The notes below the pieces were generated by a model. That model was not told where the DNA came from. It did not search any database and was given only the letters and a program-made list of their open reading frames with translations. 64,000 nucleotides of DNA from Actinomadura nitritigenes (GTDB taxonomy: Bacteria > Actinomycetota > Actinomycetes > Streptosporangiales > Streptosporangiaceae), in contig NZ_JAGEOK010000004.1 of the NCBI RefSeq assembly GCF_017573545.1, positions 310,001 through 374,000 of the forward strand, in the 5' to 3' direction. Positions 20,081 through 29,301 of the stretch are shown here, in pieces (the stretch's first letter is position 1; every line of letters begins with the position of its first letter). Position numbers and translations under genes: made by a program.

Positions 20081-20177
20081 TACCATCGGGGCCGTGGTGC
20101 GGGAAAACGACCTCCGCTCCGAGGCCGGCCCGGCGCCGGGCGGCCGCCGGGCGGACCTGTCAGCGGGCACGGCGTGA
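20081..20177 (+). promoter_or_regulatory. Leaderless 27-codon leader ORF ahead of DUF6049
   Basis: TACCAT (20081-20086) sits 7 nt before GTG 20094, which opens a 27-codon ORF ending at TGA 20175-20177. That stop overlaps GTG 20174 as GTGA. A 17-bp tandem duplication (20165-20181 and 20182-20198) then repeats the GTGAG junction, and the DUF6049 start is in the second copy. This suggests a short translated leader coupled to the downstream gene. The peptide itself resembles nothing known. Confidence 0.35.
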
Positions 20178-20190
20178 GGGCGGGCACGGC

Positions 20191-22884
20191 GTGAGAGCGG
20201 TCAGACGCGCGGTGACGCTGGCCGCCCTGCTGCCCTGGCTCGCGGTCGGCGCGGGCCCCGCGCTCGCCGCCGCGCCGGGCACCGCCGCGCTCCCCGGCAC
20301 GCTCGCCGCCGACGCGGCGCTCCTCCCGGTCGCGGCCGCCCAGCCCGGCGCCGCACAACCCGAAGCCGCCTCGCCCGAAGCCGCGCAGCCCGAAGCCGCG
20401 GGGCCGCAGGCCGCGCAGCCCGGCTCGCCCGACGCGGCGCACGCCCGCAGCCAGGTCGGCCTCGCGCTGACCAAGGTCAGCCCCAAGCCGCTGAAGGCGA
20501 ACTCCACGCTCGACATCCGGGGCACGGCGCAGAACCGGTCCGGGCACGCGATCGCCGGCACCACCGTGCGGCTGCGCTTCGGCCGCCAGCCGATCACCAG
20601 CCGCAGCCAGCTCGACCAGTACGCCCGGATGACGGCGAACCAGCTCCCCTTCCCCGGCCAGGCCAAGCAGATCCCGCAGGCGGCCGCCGCGGGCGGGAAG
20701 CAGGACTGGCAGTTCAAGGTCCCGGTCACGGCGCTGCACCTGATCCCGCCGGGCGCCACGCCCGGCGTCTACCCGGTCGGCGTCGAGGTCCTCAACTCCG
20801 CCCAGCAGGTCGTCGGCGGCGTGACGACGTTCGTGACGTTCATGCCGAAGCAGACGCACTTCAAGCCCGTCGCGGTCGGCTGGGTGCTGCCCCTCGCCGA
20901 CCGGCAGCACCGGGCCGGCGACTCGGTCTTCCTCGACGACCGGCTCGCCGGCGAGGTGGCCGGCACCGGCCGGCTGAACGACCTGGTCGGCGCCGTCGCG
21001 GCCAATCCCCGGACCCCGGTGACCTGGGCGATCGACCCGGCCCTCCTCGACGACGTCCGGGAGATGGCGCAGCACGGCTACCACGTGCTGACGCCCGGCG
21101 GGCAGACGGCCGCCAAGGCGGTGAAGAAGAGCCCCGCGGCGGCCGCCTGGCTGGCCGCGCTGCGGAACGCGGCGAAGGGCGGCCGTTACTTCACCCTCCC
21201 CTACGCCGACCCCGACGTCGTGGCGCTCGCCCGCAACAAGATGACGGGCCCGATCGCGACCGCGTTCGACCCGCGCAACACCGGCGTCGCGTCGGACGTC
21301 CTCGGCCGCGCGCCCGACGCCCGCTACGCGTGGCCGCCGTACGGCGTCGCGGGCCCCGACACGCTCGACGCGCTCGCCAAGTACGGCCTCAAGAACGGCG
21401 GGCCGTTCCTGATGAGCGACCTCCAGTTCGGCGACCTGCCCGCGGGCGTGCCCGCGAACGCCACCAGCGCGATCCAGACGGCCCACCAGGGCACCCGCAA
21501 GGCGCTGATCTACGACTCGGGCCTGAACGACATCGTCAGCGCGAACTCGCGGACCCCCGGCGGCACGGTGCTCACCGAGCAGCGGTTCCTCGCCGAGACC
21601 GCGGTGATCGCCGGTGAGGCGCCCAACGTCCAGCGCACCCTCGTCATCGCCCCCGACCGGACCTGGAACCCCGCCCCCGGCCTCGCCGGCGACCTGCTGA
21701 AGTTCACCAAGGGCGCCGGCTGGCTGCGCGCGACGGGCCTCGACAAGATCGAGCGGGCCCCCGCGCAGGCCCGGGAGCTGCGCGCCTACAACGACGAGTA
21801 CCAGAAGTACGAGCTCGGCGCCGCCTACCTCGACCAGGTGACCGCCATCGCCCGGCGCGCCGCCCGGTTCCGCGCGATCATGACCGCGCCGATCGGCGTG
21901 TCCTACGAGCGCGCCCTGCTGCGCGTGCAGTCGGCCTCCTGGCGGACGACCCCGTCCCGCGCCCGCAGCGCCAGGATCGAGCTGTCGAACGAGGTCGACC
22001 ACGAGATGGCGCGGGTCCACATCGTCACCACCAAGAACCGGCGCGCGAACATGGCGGGCAGCTCCGGCAAGCTGCCGGTCACCGTCAAGAACACGCTGCA
22101 CGGCCAGGCGGTCCGGGTGCGGCTGGTCGCCACGTCCGTGACGCCCGCCAAGCTGCAGCTCGGCAAGCTCGACAAGGGCGAGGACGTCATCGACCTCCGC
22201 CCGGGGGAGCAGGTGCAGCGCTGGTTCCCCGCGCAGGCGGCGGGCAACGGCACCTTCAACGTCCGGCTGGAGCTGCGCGACCCGGGGTCGAACAGGGTCT
22301 TCAGCAGCGTCGTCATCATGGTCCGCACCACGGGTTACGGGCGGCTCTCCCTGCTCATCACCGGTGGCGGACTTGCCGTACTCTTCGTGGGCGTCGGAGT
22401 GCGGGCCATCAGAGCGAGGCGCCGCCGGAAAGCGGAGGCAGCCGGTGACGGGTCGACCGGAGTGGGACCAGCAGAGACCGGAGAACCGGGGAACGGATTC
22501 CCCGGTCCCGGGTTCCCAGGGTCCGGGTTCCCGGGGTCCGGAGTACCGCCCGCAGGGGCCTCCGCCGCCGAGCCCCCCGCCGGACCCGCGACAGGGCCCT
22601 CAGCAGGGTCCACCGCAGGGCCCGCCCCCGGGACGTCCTCCGCAGGGCTACCCGGGTCCTCAGGGGCGTCCAGGGCCTCAGGGCTACCCGGAGCAGACGC
22701 CGCAGGGCTACCCGGCGCGGGGCCAGCAGCCCCCGTACCCCCAGCAGCCGCGCCATCAGCGGCCCCCGGCGCCCCAGCACCCCCAGGGGCCTCCGGCGCC
22801 GCAGAACCCGGCGGCCCACCCGGGGCAGGGGCCGACGGCCCCGCCGCGCACCGCGGCGAACATCGCGGCCGAGACCGCGATTGA
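20191..22884 (+). CDS. DUF6049 family secreted/membrane-anchored protein
   Basis: 897-residue protein equivalent to Rv3909 in the conserved slot before murJ. An Arg-containing signal peptide (VRAVRRAVTLAALLPWL) precedes an Ala/Pro/Gln repeat stretch (AAQPEAA repeats), a large extracytoplasmic region, and one C-terminal transmembrane helix near residue 720 followed by basic residues. The frame then continues for about 145 residues of Gly/Pro/Ala low complexity that overlap murJ in another frame. Codons in this last part often end in A, unlike the rest, so the tail is probably read-through overprint. The start is GTG 20191 with a weak Shine-Dalgarno sequence. Function is unknown; context implies cell-wall precursor export or envelope assembly. 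Confidence 0.88.
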   Translation: MRAVRRAVTLAALLPWLAVGAGPALAAAPGTAALPGTLAADAALLPVAAAQPGAAQPEAASPEAAQPEAAGPQAAQPGSPDAAHARSQVGLALTKVSPKPLKANSTLDIRGTAQNRSGHAIAGTTVRLRFGRQPITSRSQLDQYARMTANQLPFPGQAKQIPQAAAAGGKQDWQFKVPVTALHLIPPGATPGVYPVGVEVLNSAQQVVGGVTTFVTFMPKQTHFKPVAVGWVLPLADRQHRAGDSVFLDDRLAGEVAGTGRLNDLVGAVAANPRTPVTWAIDPALLDDVREMAQHGYHVLTPGGQTAAKAVKKSPAAAAWLAALRNAAKGGRYFTLPYADPDVVALARNKMTGPIATAFDPRNTGVASDVLGRAPDARYAWPPYGVAGPDTLDALAKYGLKNGGPFLMSDLQFGDLPAGVPANATSAIQTAHQGTRKALIYDSGLNDIVSANSRTPGGTVLTEQRFLAETAVIAGEAPNVQRTLVIAPDRTWNPAPGLAGDLLKFTKGAGWLRATGLDKIERAPAQARELRAYNDEYQKYELGAAYLDQVTAIARRAARFRAIMTAPIGVSYERALLRVQSASWRTTPSRARSARIELSNEVDHEMARVHIVTTKNRRANMAGSSGKLPVTVKNTLHGQAVRVRLVATSVTPAKLQLGKLDKGEDVIDLRPGEQVQRWFPAQAAGNGTFNVRLELRDPGSNRVFSSVVIMVRTTGYGRLSLLITGGGLAVLFVGVGVRAIRARRRRKAEAAGDGSTGVGPAETGEPGNGFPGPGFPGSGFPGSGVPPAGASAAEPPAGPATGPSAGSTAGPAPGTSSAGLPGSSGASRASGLPGADAAGLPGAGPAAPVPPAAAPSAAPGAPAPPGASGAAEPGGPPGAGADGPAAHRGEHRGRDRD

Positions 22885-24610
22885 CATCCCGCTCCCCGGC
22901 GGGGGCGGCCCCATGGGCGAGACCGTCGTGGACGTCCCGCCCCCCGCGGACGGCGGCGCAGACGGCGGCAAGGCCGCGTCCGGAGGCATCCTGCGCTCCG
23001 GCGCGATCATGGCGGTCGGCACGCTGGTGTCCCGCGTCACCGGCTTCCTGCGCACCGCCGTCCTCGTCGCGGCGCTGAGCACCGGCGCGCTCGCCAACGC
23101 CTACAACACCGCGAACACGATCCCGAACCAGATCTACGACCTGCTCCTCGGCGGCATCCTGACCAGCGTCGTCGTGCCGCTGCTGGTGCGGGCCAAGGAA
23201 CGCGACCGCGCCTACGGCGACCAGTACGAGCAGCGCGTGTTCACGCTCGCGGTCATCGGCCTCGCGGTCCTGACGGTCGTCGCGGTGATCGCCGCGCCGC
23301 TGTTCATCGACGTCCTCGCGGGCAGCTACAAGGGCGACCAGCGGCACATCGCGGTCATGTTCGCCCGGTTCTTCCTGCCGCAGATCTTCTTCTACGGCGT
23401 CGGCGCGTTCGCCGGCGCGATGCTCAACACCCGCAACAGCTTCGCCGCCCCGATGTGGGCGCCCATCCTGAACAACATCGTCGTGATCGGCGTCGGCGGC
23501 GTGTTCCTGGCGATGGCGGCCGGCAAGGTCGACCCGTCCAGCATCTCCGACACCGAGTTCATGGTGCTGGCGGCCGGCACGACCGGCGGCATCGTGCTGC
23601 AGACGGTCGCGCTGTGGCCGTCGCTGCGCCGCGCCGGGTTCCGGTGGCGGCCCCGCCTCGACTTCAAGCGGGGCGAGATCGGGGCGGTCGGCCGGATGGC
23701 CGGGTGGACGCTGGTGTACGTCGTCGCCACCCAGGCCGGTCTCGCCGTCGTCACCGCCCTCGCCAACCGGGCCGGCGACCTCGGGGCCGCCAAGGGCTAC
23801 GGCGAGGGCTACGGGTACACCCCGTACTTCACCGCCTACCAGATGTTCCAGCTGCCGTACGCGATCGTCGGCGTCTCGGTGATCACCGCGCTGCTGCCCC
23901 GGATGAGCCGGTTCGCCGCCGAGGGGAAGATCGCGGACGTGCGGTCGGCGTTCTCCAGCGGGCTGCGCCTCTCCTCGGTGATCATCATGCCGGCGGCGGC
24001 GCTGATGCTGGTCCTCGGCCCGGAGATCACCACGGTGCTGTTCGCGCACGGCAACACCAGCGCCGACAACGCCCTGGTGATCGCCCGCGTCATGCAGATG
24101 TTCGCGATCGCGCTGGTGCCGTTCTCGACCTACCAGCTGATGCTGCGGGTCTTCTACTCCTTCGGCGACACCCGGACGCCCGCGCTGATCGGCGCGGTGT
24201 CCGTCACGGCCAACATCATCCTGGCGTTCGCCGCCTACAACCTGCTCGGCGTCAAGTGGATCGTGGTCGGCATGGCCGGGGGGTACGCCGTCACCAACGC
24301 CGTCGGCACCCTCGTGTGCTGGCTGGTGCTGCGCCGCAAGCTCGGCGGCATGGACGGCCGCCGCATCGCCGGCGGCCACCTGAAGCTGCTGGTGGCGATC
24401 TGGCCGCTGATCGGGTTCGCGTACGCGGTGCACGCCGTCGCCGACGCGGCCATCGGCACCGACACGCTGCTGCCCGCTCTGATCACCCTGGTGGTGGGCG
24501 CCGGCGGCGGCGGGCTGCTGTACCTGGTGTTCGCCAAACTGCTGCGGGTCGACGAGGTTCAGGCGACGATCGCCACGTTCGCGCGCAGGTTGCCGGGCGG
24601 ACGCCGGTAA
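22445..24610 (+). CDS. murJ: Lipid II flippase MurJ
   Basis: Flips undecaprenyl-linked peptidoglycan precursor across the cytoplasmic membrane. The 721-residue protein has a Pro/Gln/Gly-rich cytoplasmic tail of about 175 residues, then about fourteen transmembrane segments beginning with SGAIMAVGTLVSRVTGFLR, a typical MurJ/MviN first helix, and the conserved QIFFYGVGAFAGAMLN and PFSTYQLMLRVFYSFGDTRTP stretches. GTG 22445 is chosen because GGAGG (22434-22438) lies 6 nt upstream. The gene starts 440 bp inside the DUF6049 reading frame. The pseudokinase that is fused to MurJ in mycobacteria is a separate gene here. Confidence 0.96.
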   Translation: MTGRPEWDQQRPENRGTDSPVPGSQGPGSRGPEYRPQGPPPPSPPPDPRQGPQQGPPQGPPPGRPPQGYPGPQGRPGPQGYPEQTPQGYPARGQQPPYPQQPRHQRPPAPQHPQGPPAPQNPAAHPGQGPTAPPRTAANIAAETAIDIPLPGGGGPMGETVVDVPPPADGGADGGKAASGGILRSGAIMAVGTLVSRVTGFLRTAVLVAALSTGALANAYNTANTIPNQIYDLLLGGILTSVVVPLLVRAKERDRAYGDQYEQRVFTLAVIGLAVLTVVAVIAAPLFIDVLAGSYKGDQRHIAVMFARFFLPQIFFYGVGAFAGAMLNTRNSFAAPMWAPILNNIVVIGVGGVFLAMAAGKVDPSSISDTEFMVLAAGTTGGIVLQTVALWPSLRRAGFRWRPRLDFKRGEIGAVGRMAGWTLVYVVATQAGLAVVTALANRAGDLGAAKGYGEGYGYTPYFTAYQMFQLPYAIVGVSVITALLPRMSRFAAEGKIADVRSAFSSGLRLSSVIIMPAAALMLVLGPEITTVLFAHGNTSADNALVIARVMQMFAIALVPFSTYQLMLRVFYSFGDTRTPALIGAVSVTANIILAFAAYNLLGVKWIVVGMAGGYAVTNAVGTLVCWLVLRRKLGGMDGRRIAGGHLKLLVAIWPLIGFAYAVHAVADAAIGTDTLLPALITLVVGAGGGGLLYLVFAKLLRVDEVQATIATFARRLPGGRR

Positions 24611-24789
24611 GTCGTGGCAAAGTGAGGGGGACGCGCCCGGATCACGCCGCCATTCCCGTGTTCGAACCACTACCATGTGGGGGACTACGGCTTGCGGGCT
24701 GACACCCTGGGGAACGCAAAGAGGAGGGTCGGAGGCGTAAGCTGCCACGCCACGAACATGGGATCTGACCACCTGCGCAGGACGTTGCC

Positions 24790-26484
24790 GTGAGCACGTC
24801 AGTGATCGAACCCGGCACGCGTCTCGCCGGCCGCTACCGGCTCGAGGAGCGCATCAGCGACTCGGGCGGGTCCTCGCTCTGGAAGGCCATCGACGAGATC
24901 CTGGCCAGGGCCGTCGCCGTCCGCACCTTCGACCCCGAGTTCCCCCGCATCGGCGAGGTCGTCACCTCCGCCCGCGCCGCCAGCCGCCTCACCGACCCCC
25001 GCCTCACCCAGGTGTTCGACGCCGACGACAGCGGCGAGAGCGCCTACGTCGTCAGCGAGTGGGTGGCGGGCGAGACGCTGGAGCAGATGCTCGCCAAGGC
25101 CCCCCTGGAGCCGGGCCGCGCCGCGACCCTGCTGTACGAGGCCGCCGAGGCGATCGCCGCCGCGCACGCGGCCGGGCTCGCGCACCTCTGCCTCTCCCCG
25201 CGCGACCTCGTCTGGACGACCGGCGGCACCGTCAAGCTGCTCGGCGTCGCCACCGACGCCGTGCTCGGCGACCGCTACTCCGACGACCCCGCCGCCGAGG
25301 ACGTCCGCGGCCTCGGCCGGATGCTGTACGCGGCGCTCACCGCGCACTGGCCCGGCGACGAGGAGCGCTCCGACCTGCCCGCCGCGCCCGCCGCGGACGG
25401 CGTCGCGCAGGCCCCCCGGCAGGTGCAGGCCGGCATCTCGCACGCGATCGACGCGATCGTGTGCCGCTGCCTGGGCATCGGCACCGCGGAGCCGCTCACC
25501 GAGCCCTCCGAGCTGGCCAAGGCGCTGCGCGGCGTGCCGCGCACCCCGCTCCCGCTGTTCGCGGGCCTCGGCACGGCGCCGTCCCCGCGTCCGGCGGCGC
25601 CCAAGCGGCCCGCGACCCCCTCGACGGCCGCGACGACGCAGCCGCACCAGCCCCCCGTCCAGGACCCGCCCCGGCCCGCGCACGGCCAGGACGCACGCGG
25701 GCCCGGCAGGCGCGCGCGCGGTGCGCCCGCGCAGCATGCGCAGCATGCACAGCATGCACAGCATGCGCAGCCCGCGCCGCCCGCCCAGTCCGGGCAGGTC
25801 CCGCCGCCGCGCGGCCGGTACGACACGCCTCCGCCGGCGCCCCCGTCCAACGCCCCGACCATCGCGTCGCCCGCTCGCAAGCCCGCCAACCGGGCCCTGC
25901 TCGGCGTTGCCGCCGCCGCCCTCACCGTCATCGTCGGGCTCGGCGCGTGGGCGCTGTCCGGCGGCGGTTCCGGCGACGACCACGGCGCCAAGGGCCAGAA
26001 GACCGACCAGGGCCAGAAGAGCGCGCCGCCCCGGCCCACGACCGTGAAGCTGAAGATCCAGGACGCGTCCGCCACGCAGAAACCGGCCGACCAGCACCTC
26101 GACGGGACCAGCCAGAAGAACCCCTCGGCCGTCATCGACGGCGACCCCGGCACGGTGTGGGAGACGCAGACCTACCACAGCGAGCAGTTCGGGAACTTCC
26201 TCAAGGCGCTCGGCGTCACCCTGACCCTGAGCACTCCCGCCAAGGTGTCGACGATCCGCGTCAACTGCCCGGCCAGCGGCGGAACCCTCCAGGTCAAGAT
26301 CGGTGCTTCCCGCGCGCCGGGCGCCATGAAGGCGGTCGGCGAGCAGTCCTGCAACGGCGGCGAGCTGACGTTCGCGGCGAACCCGGCGGTGCAGGGCCAG
26401 TACGTGCTCGTCTGGTTCACCCGGCTGCCCGAAGGCTTCAAGGGCAAGCTCAATGAGATCTCCGTCTCCGGGACGGCCGGCTGA
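24790..26484 (+). CDS. Membrane pseudokinase with extracytoplasmic discoidin-like domain (MurJ partner)
   Basis: 564-residue protein. The N-terminal 270 residues have a protein-kinase fold, but key residues are lost: the VAVK lysine is Arg (VAVRTF), the HRDLKPxN loop is HLCLSPRDL, and DFG is replaced by GVA. It is therefore probably catalytically inactive. A Pro/Gln/His-rich linker carries AQH repeats, then a transmembrane helix (near residue 370) and a C-terminal beta-rich domain (PSAVIDGDPGTVWETQTY) like the external domain of mycobacterial MviN (Rv3910). By analogy, when phosphorylated it may recruit an FHA protein to control MurJ. The GTG start has AGGA 7 nt upstream. Confidence 0.9.
   Translation: MSTSVIEPGTRLAGRYRLEERISDSGGSSLWKAIDEILARAVAVRTFDPEFPRIGEVVTSARAASRLTDPRLTQVFDADDSGESAYVVSEWVAGETLEQMLAKAPLEPGRAATLLYEAAEAIAAAHAAGLAHLCLSPRDLVWTTGGTVKLLGVATDAVLGDRYSDDPAAEDVRGLGRMLYAALTAHWPGDEERSDLPAAPAADGVAQAPRQVQAGISHAIDAIVCRCLGIGTAEPLTEPSELAKALRGVPRTPLPLFAGLGTAPSPRPAAPKRPATPSTAATTQPHQPPVQDPPRPAHGQDARGPGRRARGAPAQHAQHAQHAQHAQPAPPAQSGQVPPPRGRYDTPPPAPPSNAPTIASPARKPANRALLGVAAAALTVIVGLGAWALSGGGSGDDHGAKGQKTDQGQKSAPPRPTTVKLKIQDASATQKPADQHLDGTSQKNPSAVIDGDPGTVWETQTYHSEQFGNFLKALGVTLTLSTPAKVSTIRVNCPASGGTLQVKIGASRAPGAMKAVGEQSCNGGELTFAANPAVQGQYVLVWFTRLPEGFKGKLNEISVSGTAG
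25732..25767. repeat. 9-bp in-frame tandem repeat CAGCATGCR, four copies
   Basis: Encodes the (AQH) repeats in the pseudokinase linker. Copy-number change would keep the frame and alter only linker length. Confidence 0.85.
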
Positions 26485-26689
26485 CCGCGTCGCGGCGGGC
26501 CGCACCCGCCCGCGCCGGGACGTTCCGTGCCGTCTCGACCTGTGACGTGAGCTGCCGGTTGTCTGTATCGTGCCAGTGAGCATCCATGTCCCCTCGCCCC
26601 CAGGAAACCGTGGTGACCACCCGAGCAGCCGCAGCCGGTCGCAGCCGCCCGGCACCGGCGGGGCGGCCCGTACGAGAAAGCGGTCGCTC

Positions 26690-27313
26690 ATGACGTCGGT
26701 GAGCATGCGTCGAGTCGACGAGGTCCCCGACAAGGAGCTCCTCGCCCGCCACGCCCAGGGGGATCCGCACGCGTTCGCGGAGCTGGTGCACCGGCACCGG
26801 GACCGGATGTGGGCGGTCGCGCTGCGCACCCTCGGCGATCCGGAGGAGGCCGCCGACGCGCTGCAGGACGCCTGCCTGTCGGCGTTCCGCGCCGCCGGCC
26901 GGTTCCGCGGCGACGCCGCCGTCACGACCTGGCTGCACCGGATCGTGGTGAACGCCTGCCTGGACCGGATCCGCCGCAAGTCCGTCCGCCCGGCCACCCC
27001 GATGGGCGACGACGCGACGTTCGACGCCGTCGCGCCCAAGATGCCCGACCCGACCGACGCGCACGGGGTGTCGCTGGACGTCCGCACCGCGCTGGAGCAG
27101 CTCCCGTTCGAGCAGCGCGCCGCGCTCGTGCTGGTCGACATGATGGGCTACTCCGTCGACGACGCAGCCGAGGTGATGGAGGTCCCGCCGGGGACGATCA
27201 AGAGCCGCTGCGCGCGGGGCCGGGCGCGGCTCGCGCCACTTCTGACCCACCACCGGAACCGACGCGACTCCAAAAACGTCGGAGGTGTGGAAGGAGGTGG
27301 CATGCCCAAGTGA
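26690..27313 (+). CDS. sigM: ECF RNA polymerase sigma factor SigM
   Basis: 207-residue group IV sigma factor in the conserved murJ-sigM-anti-sigma-trxB order. Region 2 includes HAFAELVHRHRDRMWAVALR and the DALQDACLSAFR helix. Region 4 is the helix-turn-helix YSVDDAAEVMEVPPGTIKSR. ATG 26690 has only a weak Shine-Dalgarno sequence; ATG 26705 is another option. The stop overlaps the GTG of the anti-sigma gene (GTGA), so the pair is coupled. SigM regulates envelope functions in mycobacteria; targets here are unknown. Confidence 0.94.
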   Translation: MTSVSMRRVDEVPDKELLARHAQGDPHAFAELVHRHRDRMWAVALRTLGDPEEAADALQDACLSAFRAAGRFRGDAAVTTWLHRIVVNACLDRIRRKSVRPATPMGDDATFDAVAPKMPDPTDAHGVSLDVRTALEQLPFEQRAALVLVDMMGYSVDDAAEVMEVPPGTIKSRCARGRARLAPLLTHHRNRRDSKNVGGVEGGGMPK

Positions 27314-28092
27314 ACCCCGCACATCTTGACTACGACATCCTGGCCGACCTGGCCGAAGGACTGCTCGAAGACGACCAGGCCGCCTCCGTCAACGCGCACC
27401 TCGATTCCTGCGCCGAGTGCCGGGACCGCTCCGCCGACCTTGCGGACGTCTCCCGGATCCTGGCGGAGGCGCCCGCGCCGTCCATGCCGCCCTCGCTGGC
27501 CGAGCGCATCGACACCGCCATCGCGGCGGAGTCGATGCACAACGCCACCGTGGTGAGCATGGAGCAGCGGCGCGGAAGGCGGCATTGGCGGATACTGTCC
27601 GCCGCGGCGGCGACGATCGTCGTCCTCGGCGGCGGAGCGACGGTCGGCAAGATCGCGCTGGACGGCTCGGACGGCAGCGGCAGCCAGGCGTCGACCCCGC
27701 CGCAGGGGGACAACGCGCGGCGCCTGTCCGCCGGCGCGGCGCCGCACTCGGCCGCGCCGTCGGAGTCCACGATGGTCAAGGGGACCTTCAAGGTCACCCG
27801 CAGCGGCACCGAGTACCGGGCCGGCAAGGTCGTCGGCCAGGTCGACCGGCTGCTCGGCAAGGGGCAGGAGCTGCGGCTCGACGGATCCCCGCCCACCGCG
27901 CAGATGTCCGGCTGCGTCACCGGCGTCACCCATGGCCGCACGCCCGCCCTGGTCGACCAGGCCAGGTACGACGGGCGCGCCGCGACCGTGATCGCGCTCC
28001 AGGGCGAGGCGGGCGGTGGCTGGGACGTCTGGGTCGTCGGCCCGAACTGCAGCGCGCAGGACCCGCACGTGCTCGACCACGAGCCGGCCTGA
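27310..28092 (+). CDS. Zinc-binding anti-sigma factor partner of SigM
   Basis: 260-residue membrane protein. The N-terminal ZAS domain has His30-x3-Cys34-x2-Cys37 (HLDSCAEC), the zinc-coordinating core of class I anti-sigma factors. A single transmembrane helix lies near residues 97-120 and a roughly 140-residue external domain follows. It likely holds SigM inactive at the membrane until a signal releases it. GTG 27310 overlaps the sigM stop, with GGAGG 10 nt upstream. Equivalent to Rv3912/RsmA by position. Confidence 0.92.
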   Translation: MNPAHLDYDILADLAEGLLEDDQAASVNAHLDSCAECRDRSADLADVSRILAEAPAPSMPPSLAERIDTAIAAESMHNATVVSMEQRRGRRHWRILSAAAATIVVLGGGATVGKIALDGSDGSGSQASTPPQGDNARRLSAGAAPHSAAPSESTMVKGTFKVTRSGTEYRAGKVVGQVDRLLGKGQELRLDGSPPTAQMSGCVTGVTHGRTPALVDQARYDGRAATVIALQGEAGGGWDVWVVGPNCSAQDPHVLDHEPA

Positions 28093-28160
28093 CGCGCGGC
28101 CTGAACGACGTCCAGGGGGCGGCCTGGGGGCCCGCCCCCGCCCGGCAGCGGGCACCGGAC

Positions 28161-28185
28161 GGCCCGCGGCGACGGACCGCGGGCC
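28161..28185. terminator. Bidirectional terminator hairpin
   Basis: A 9-bp stem (GGCCCGCGG with CCGCGGGCC) around a 7-nt loop in the gap between the converging anti-sigma and TfoX-like genes. Confidence 0.55.
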
Positions 28186-28193
28186 CCTGACGA

Positions 28194-28544
28194 TCAGCGC
28201 CGCCTGGTCCTGTCCTTGGCGGGAAGCGACCGCGCGTAGGAGACACCGCGGGCCACCCACCGTCCGACGTCCCCGGCCCGGTCGTCGGCGTCCGCGTCGA
28301 CGTGCAGCCAGCCGCGCATCTCGCGGCCGCCCATGACCATCGGGCGCACCCGGTCGCCGTCCTCCAGCTCCGCGGCCTCCCCCGGGTCCAGCCGGACCAG
28401 CAGGCCGCCCTGGCGGCTCGCGGCGACCGCCATGTTGCCCCCGACGAGGAAGGCCAGGCCGCCGAACATCGGCCGCTCGGTGACGCGTTCCTCACCCGCC
28501 GTCAGCTCGCGGATGAGCTCGGCCAGATCCCGGTCGTAAGCCAT
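28194..28544 (-). CDS. TfoX N-terminal domain protein
   Basis: 116-residue protein matching the TfoX/Sxy N-terminal domain: [18 protein letters not shown] core (here [16 protein letters not shown]) and the [16 protein letters not shown] segment. The C-terminal tail is Arg-rich. These stand-alone domains are common in actinomycetes; their function is not established. Convergent with the anti-sigma gene. Confidence 0.85.
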   Translation of the reverse strand: MAYDRDLAELIRELTAGEERVTERPMFGGLAFLVGGNMAVAASRQGGLLVRLDPGEAAELEDGDRVRPMVMGGREMRGWLHVDADADDRAGDVGRWVARGVSYARSLPAKDRTRRR

Positions 28545-28616
28545 GGCCCGGATTATGCACGGCGCCTACGACGATCCGCCGCCCGTCACGGCACCGCCCG
28601 CCACAAGCACCGCCCG

Positions 28617-29189
28617 CTACAGCGACGCCAGGAAGTCCAGGGCGATCGTCCAGGCGCGCTCGGCGGCCTCGGGCTCGTAGTCGGGCAGGTCCGGATCGGT
28701 GAACAGGTGCCCGGCGCCCCGGTAGCGGAAGACCTCCACGTCCGCGCCCGCCTTGCGCATCCGCAGGTACCAGGCGTTCAGCCAGTCGACCGGCTCGTAG
28801 GTGTCGGGGTCGGCGACGTGCAGCTGCACCGGGATCTCGGTGGACGCGTCGTCGGGCAGGTCGGATGTCCCGTGCATCAGCAGCAGGCCCCGCGCCCTGT
28901 CGTCGCCGAGGGCCAGGTTCTGCGCGATGGACCCGCCGAGCGAGAACCCCGCGTACACGAGCCCGTCGCCGTCCAGCAGCGGCGCCGCCGCCGCGACCGC
29001 GCGGCGCAGCAGCTCGTCCCGGCCGATCTCCTCCTTGATCTCGACGCCCTCGTCCGGCGTGTCGACGACCCGGCCGCCGTACAGGTCGGGGACGGTCACC
29101 TCGTGCCCCGCGGCGCGGAGCCGGTCCGCCGCCTGGTGCACCGCCGGACGCAGCCCGTACATCGAGTGGAGAAGCAGAATGCGTGCCAT
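28617..29189 (-). CDS. Dienelactone hydrolase family protein
   Basis: 190-residue alpha/beta hydrolase starting [13 protein letters not shown], with the nucleophile region [12 protein letters not shown] (here Ser in G-F-S-L-G-G rather than the Cys of true dienelactone hydrolases) and a C-terminal GAGHLF histidine. Probably an esterase of unknown substrate. TAGGGT lies 7 nt upstream of ATG 29189, so the mRNA may be leaderless; a GTG start at 29198 is in frame. Confidence 0.87.
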   Translation of the reverse strand: MARILLLHSMYGLRPAVHQAADRLRAAGHEVTVPDLYGGRVVDTPDEGVEIKEEIGRDELLRRAVAAAAPLLDGDGLVYAGFSLGGSIAQNLALGDDRARGLLLMHGTSDLPDDASTEIPVQLHVADPDTYEPVDWLNAWYLRMRKAGADVEVFRYRGAGHLFTDPDLPDYEPEAAERAWTIALDFLASL

Positions 29190-29301
29190 GGTCACCACCC
29201 TATGGCCGCACCGGACCGCCTCCGGGGCCGCCGGGACGACGGCCCGGGGAGGGGTCGGCGGCGCATTGCGGGGCAGGTCACGGGAAGGGCCGAACGTGCC
29301 G

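Noticed and set aside
22364..22444. Upstream extension of murJ to an earlier start inside DUF6049
   Set aside because: The preceding codons match DUF6049's transmembrane region in another frame, and the GTG at 22445 has a much better Shine-Dalgarno sequence.
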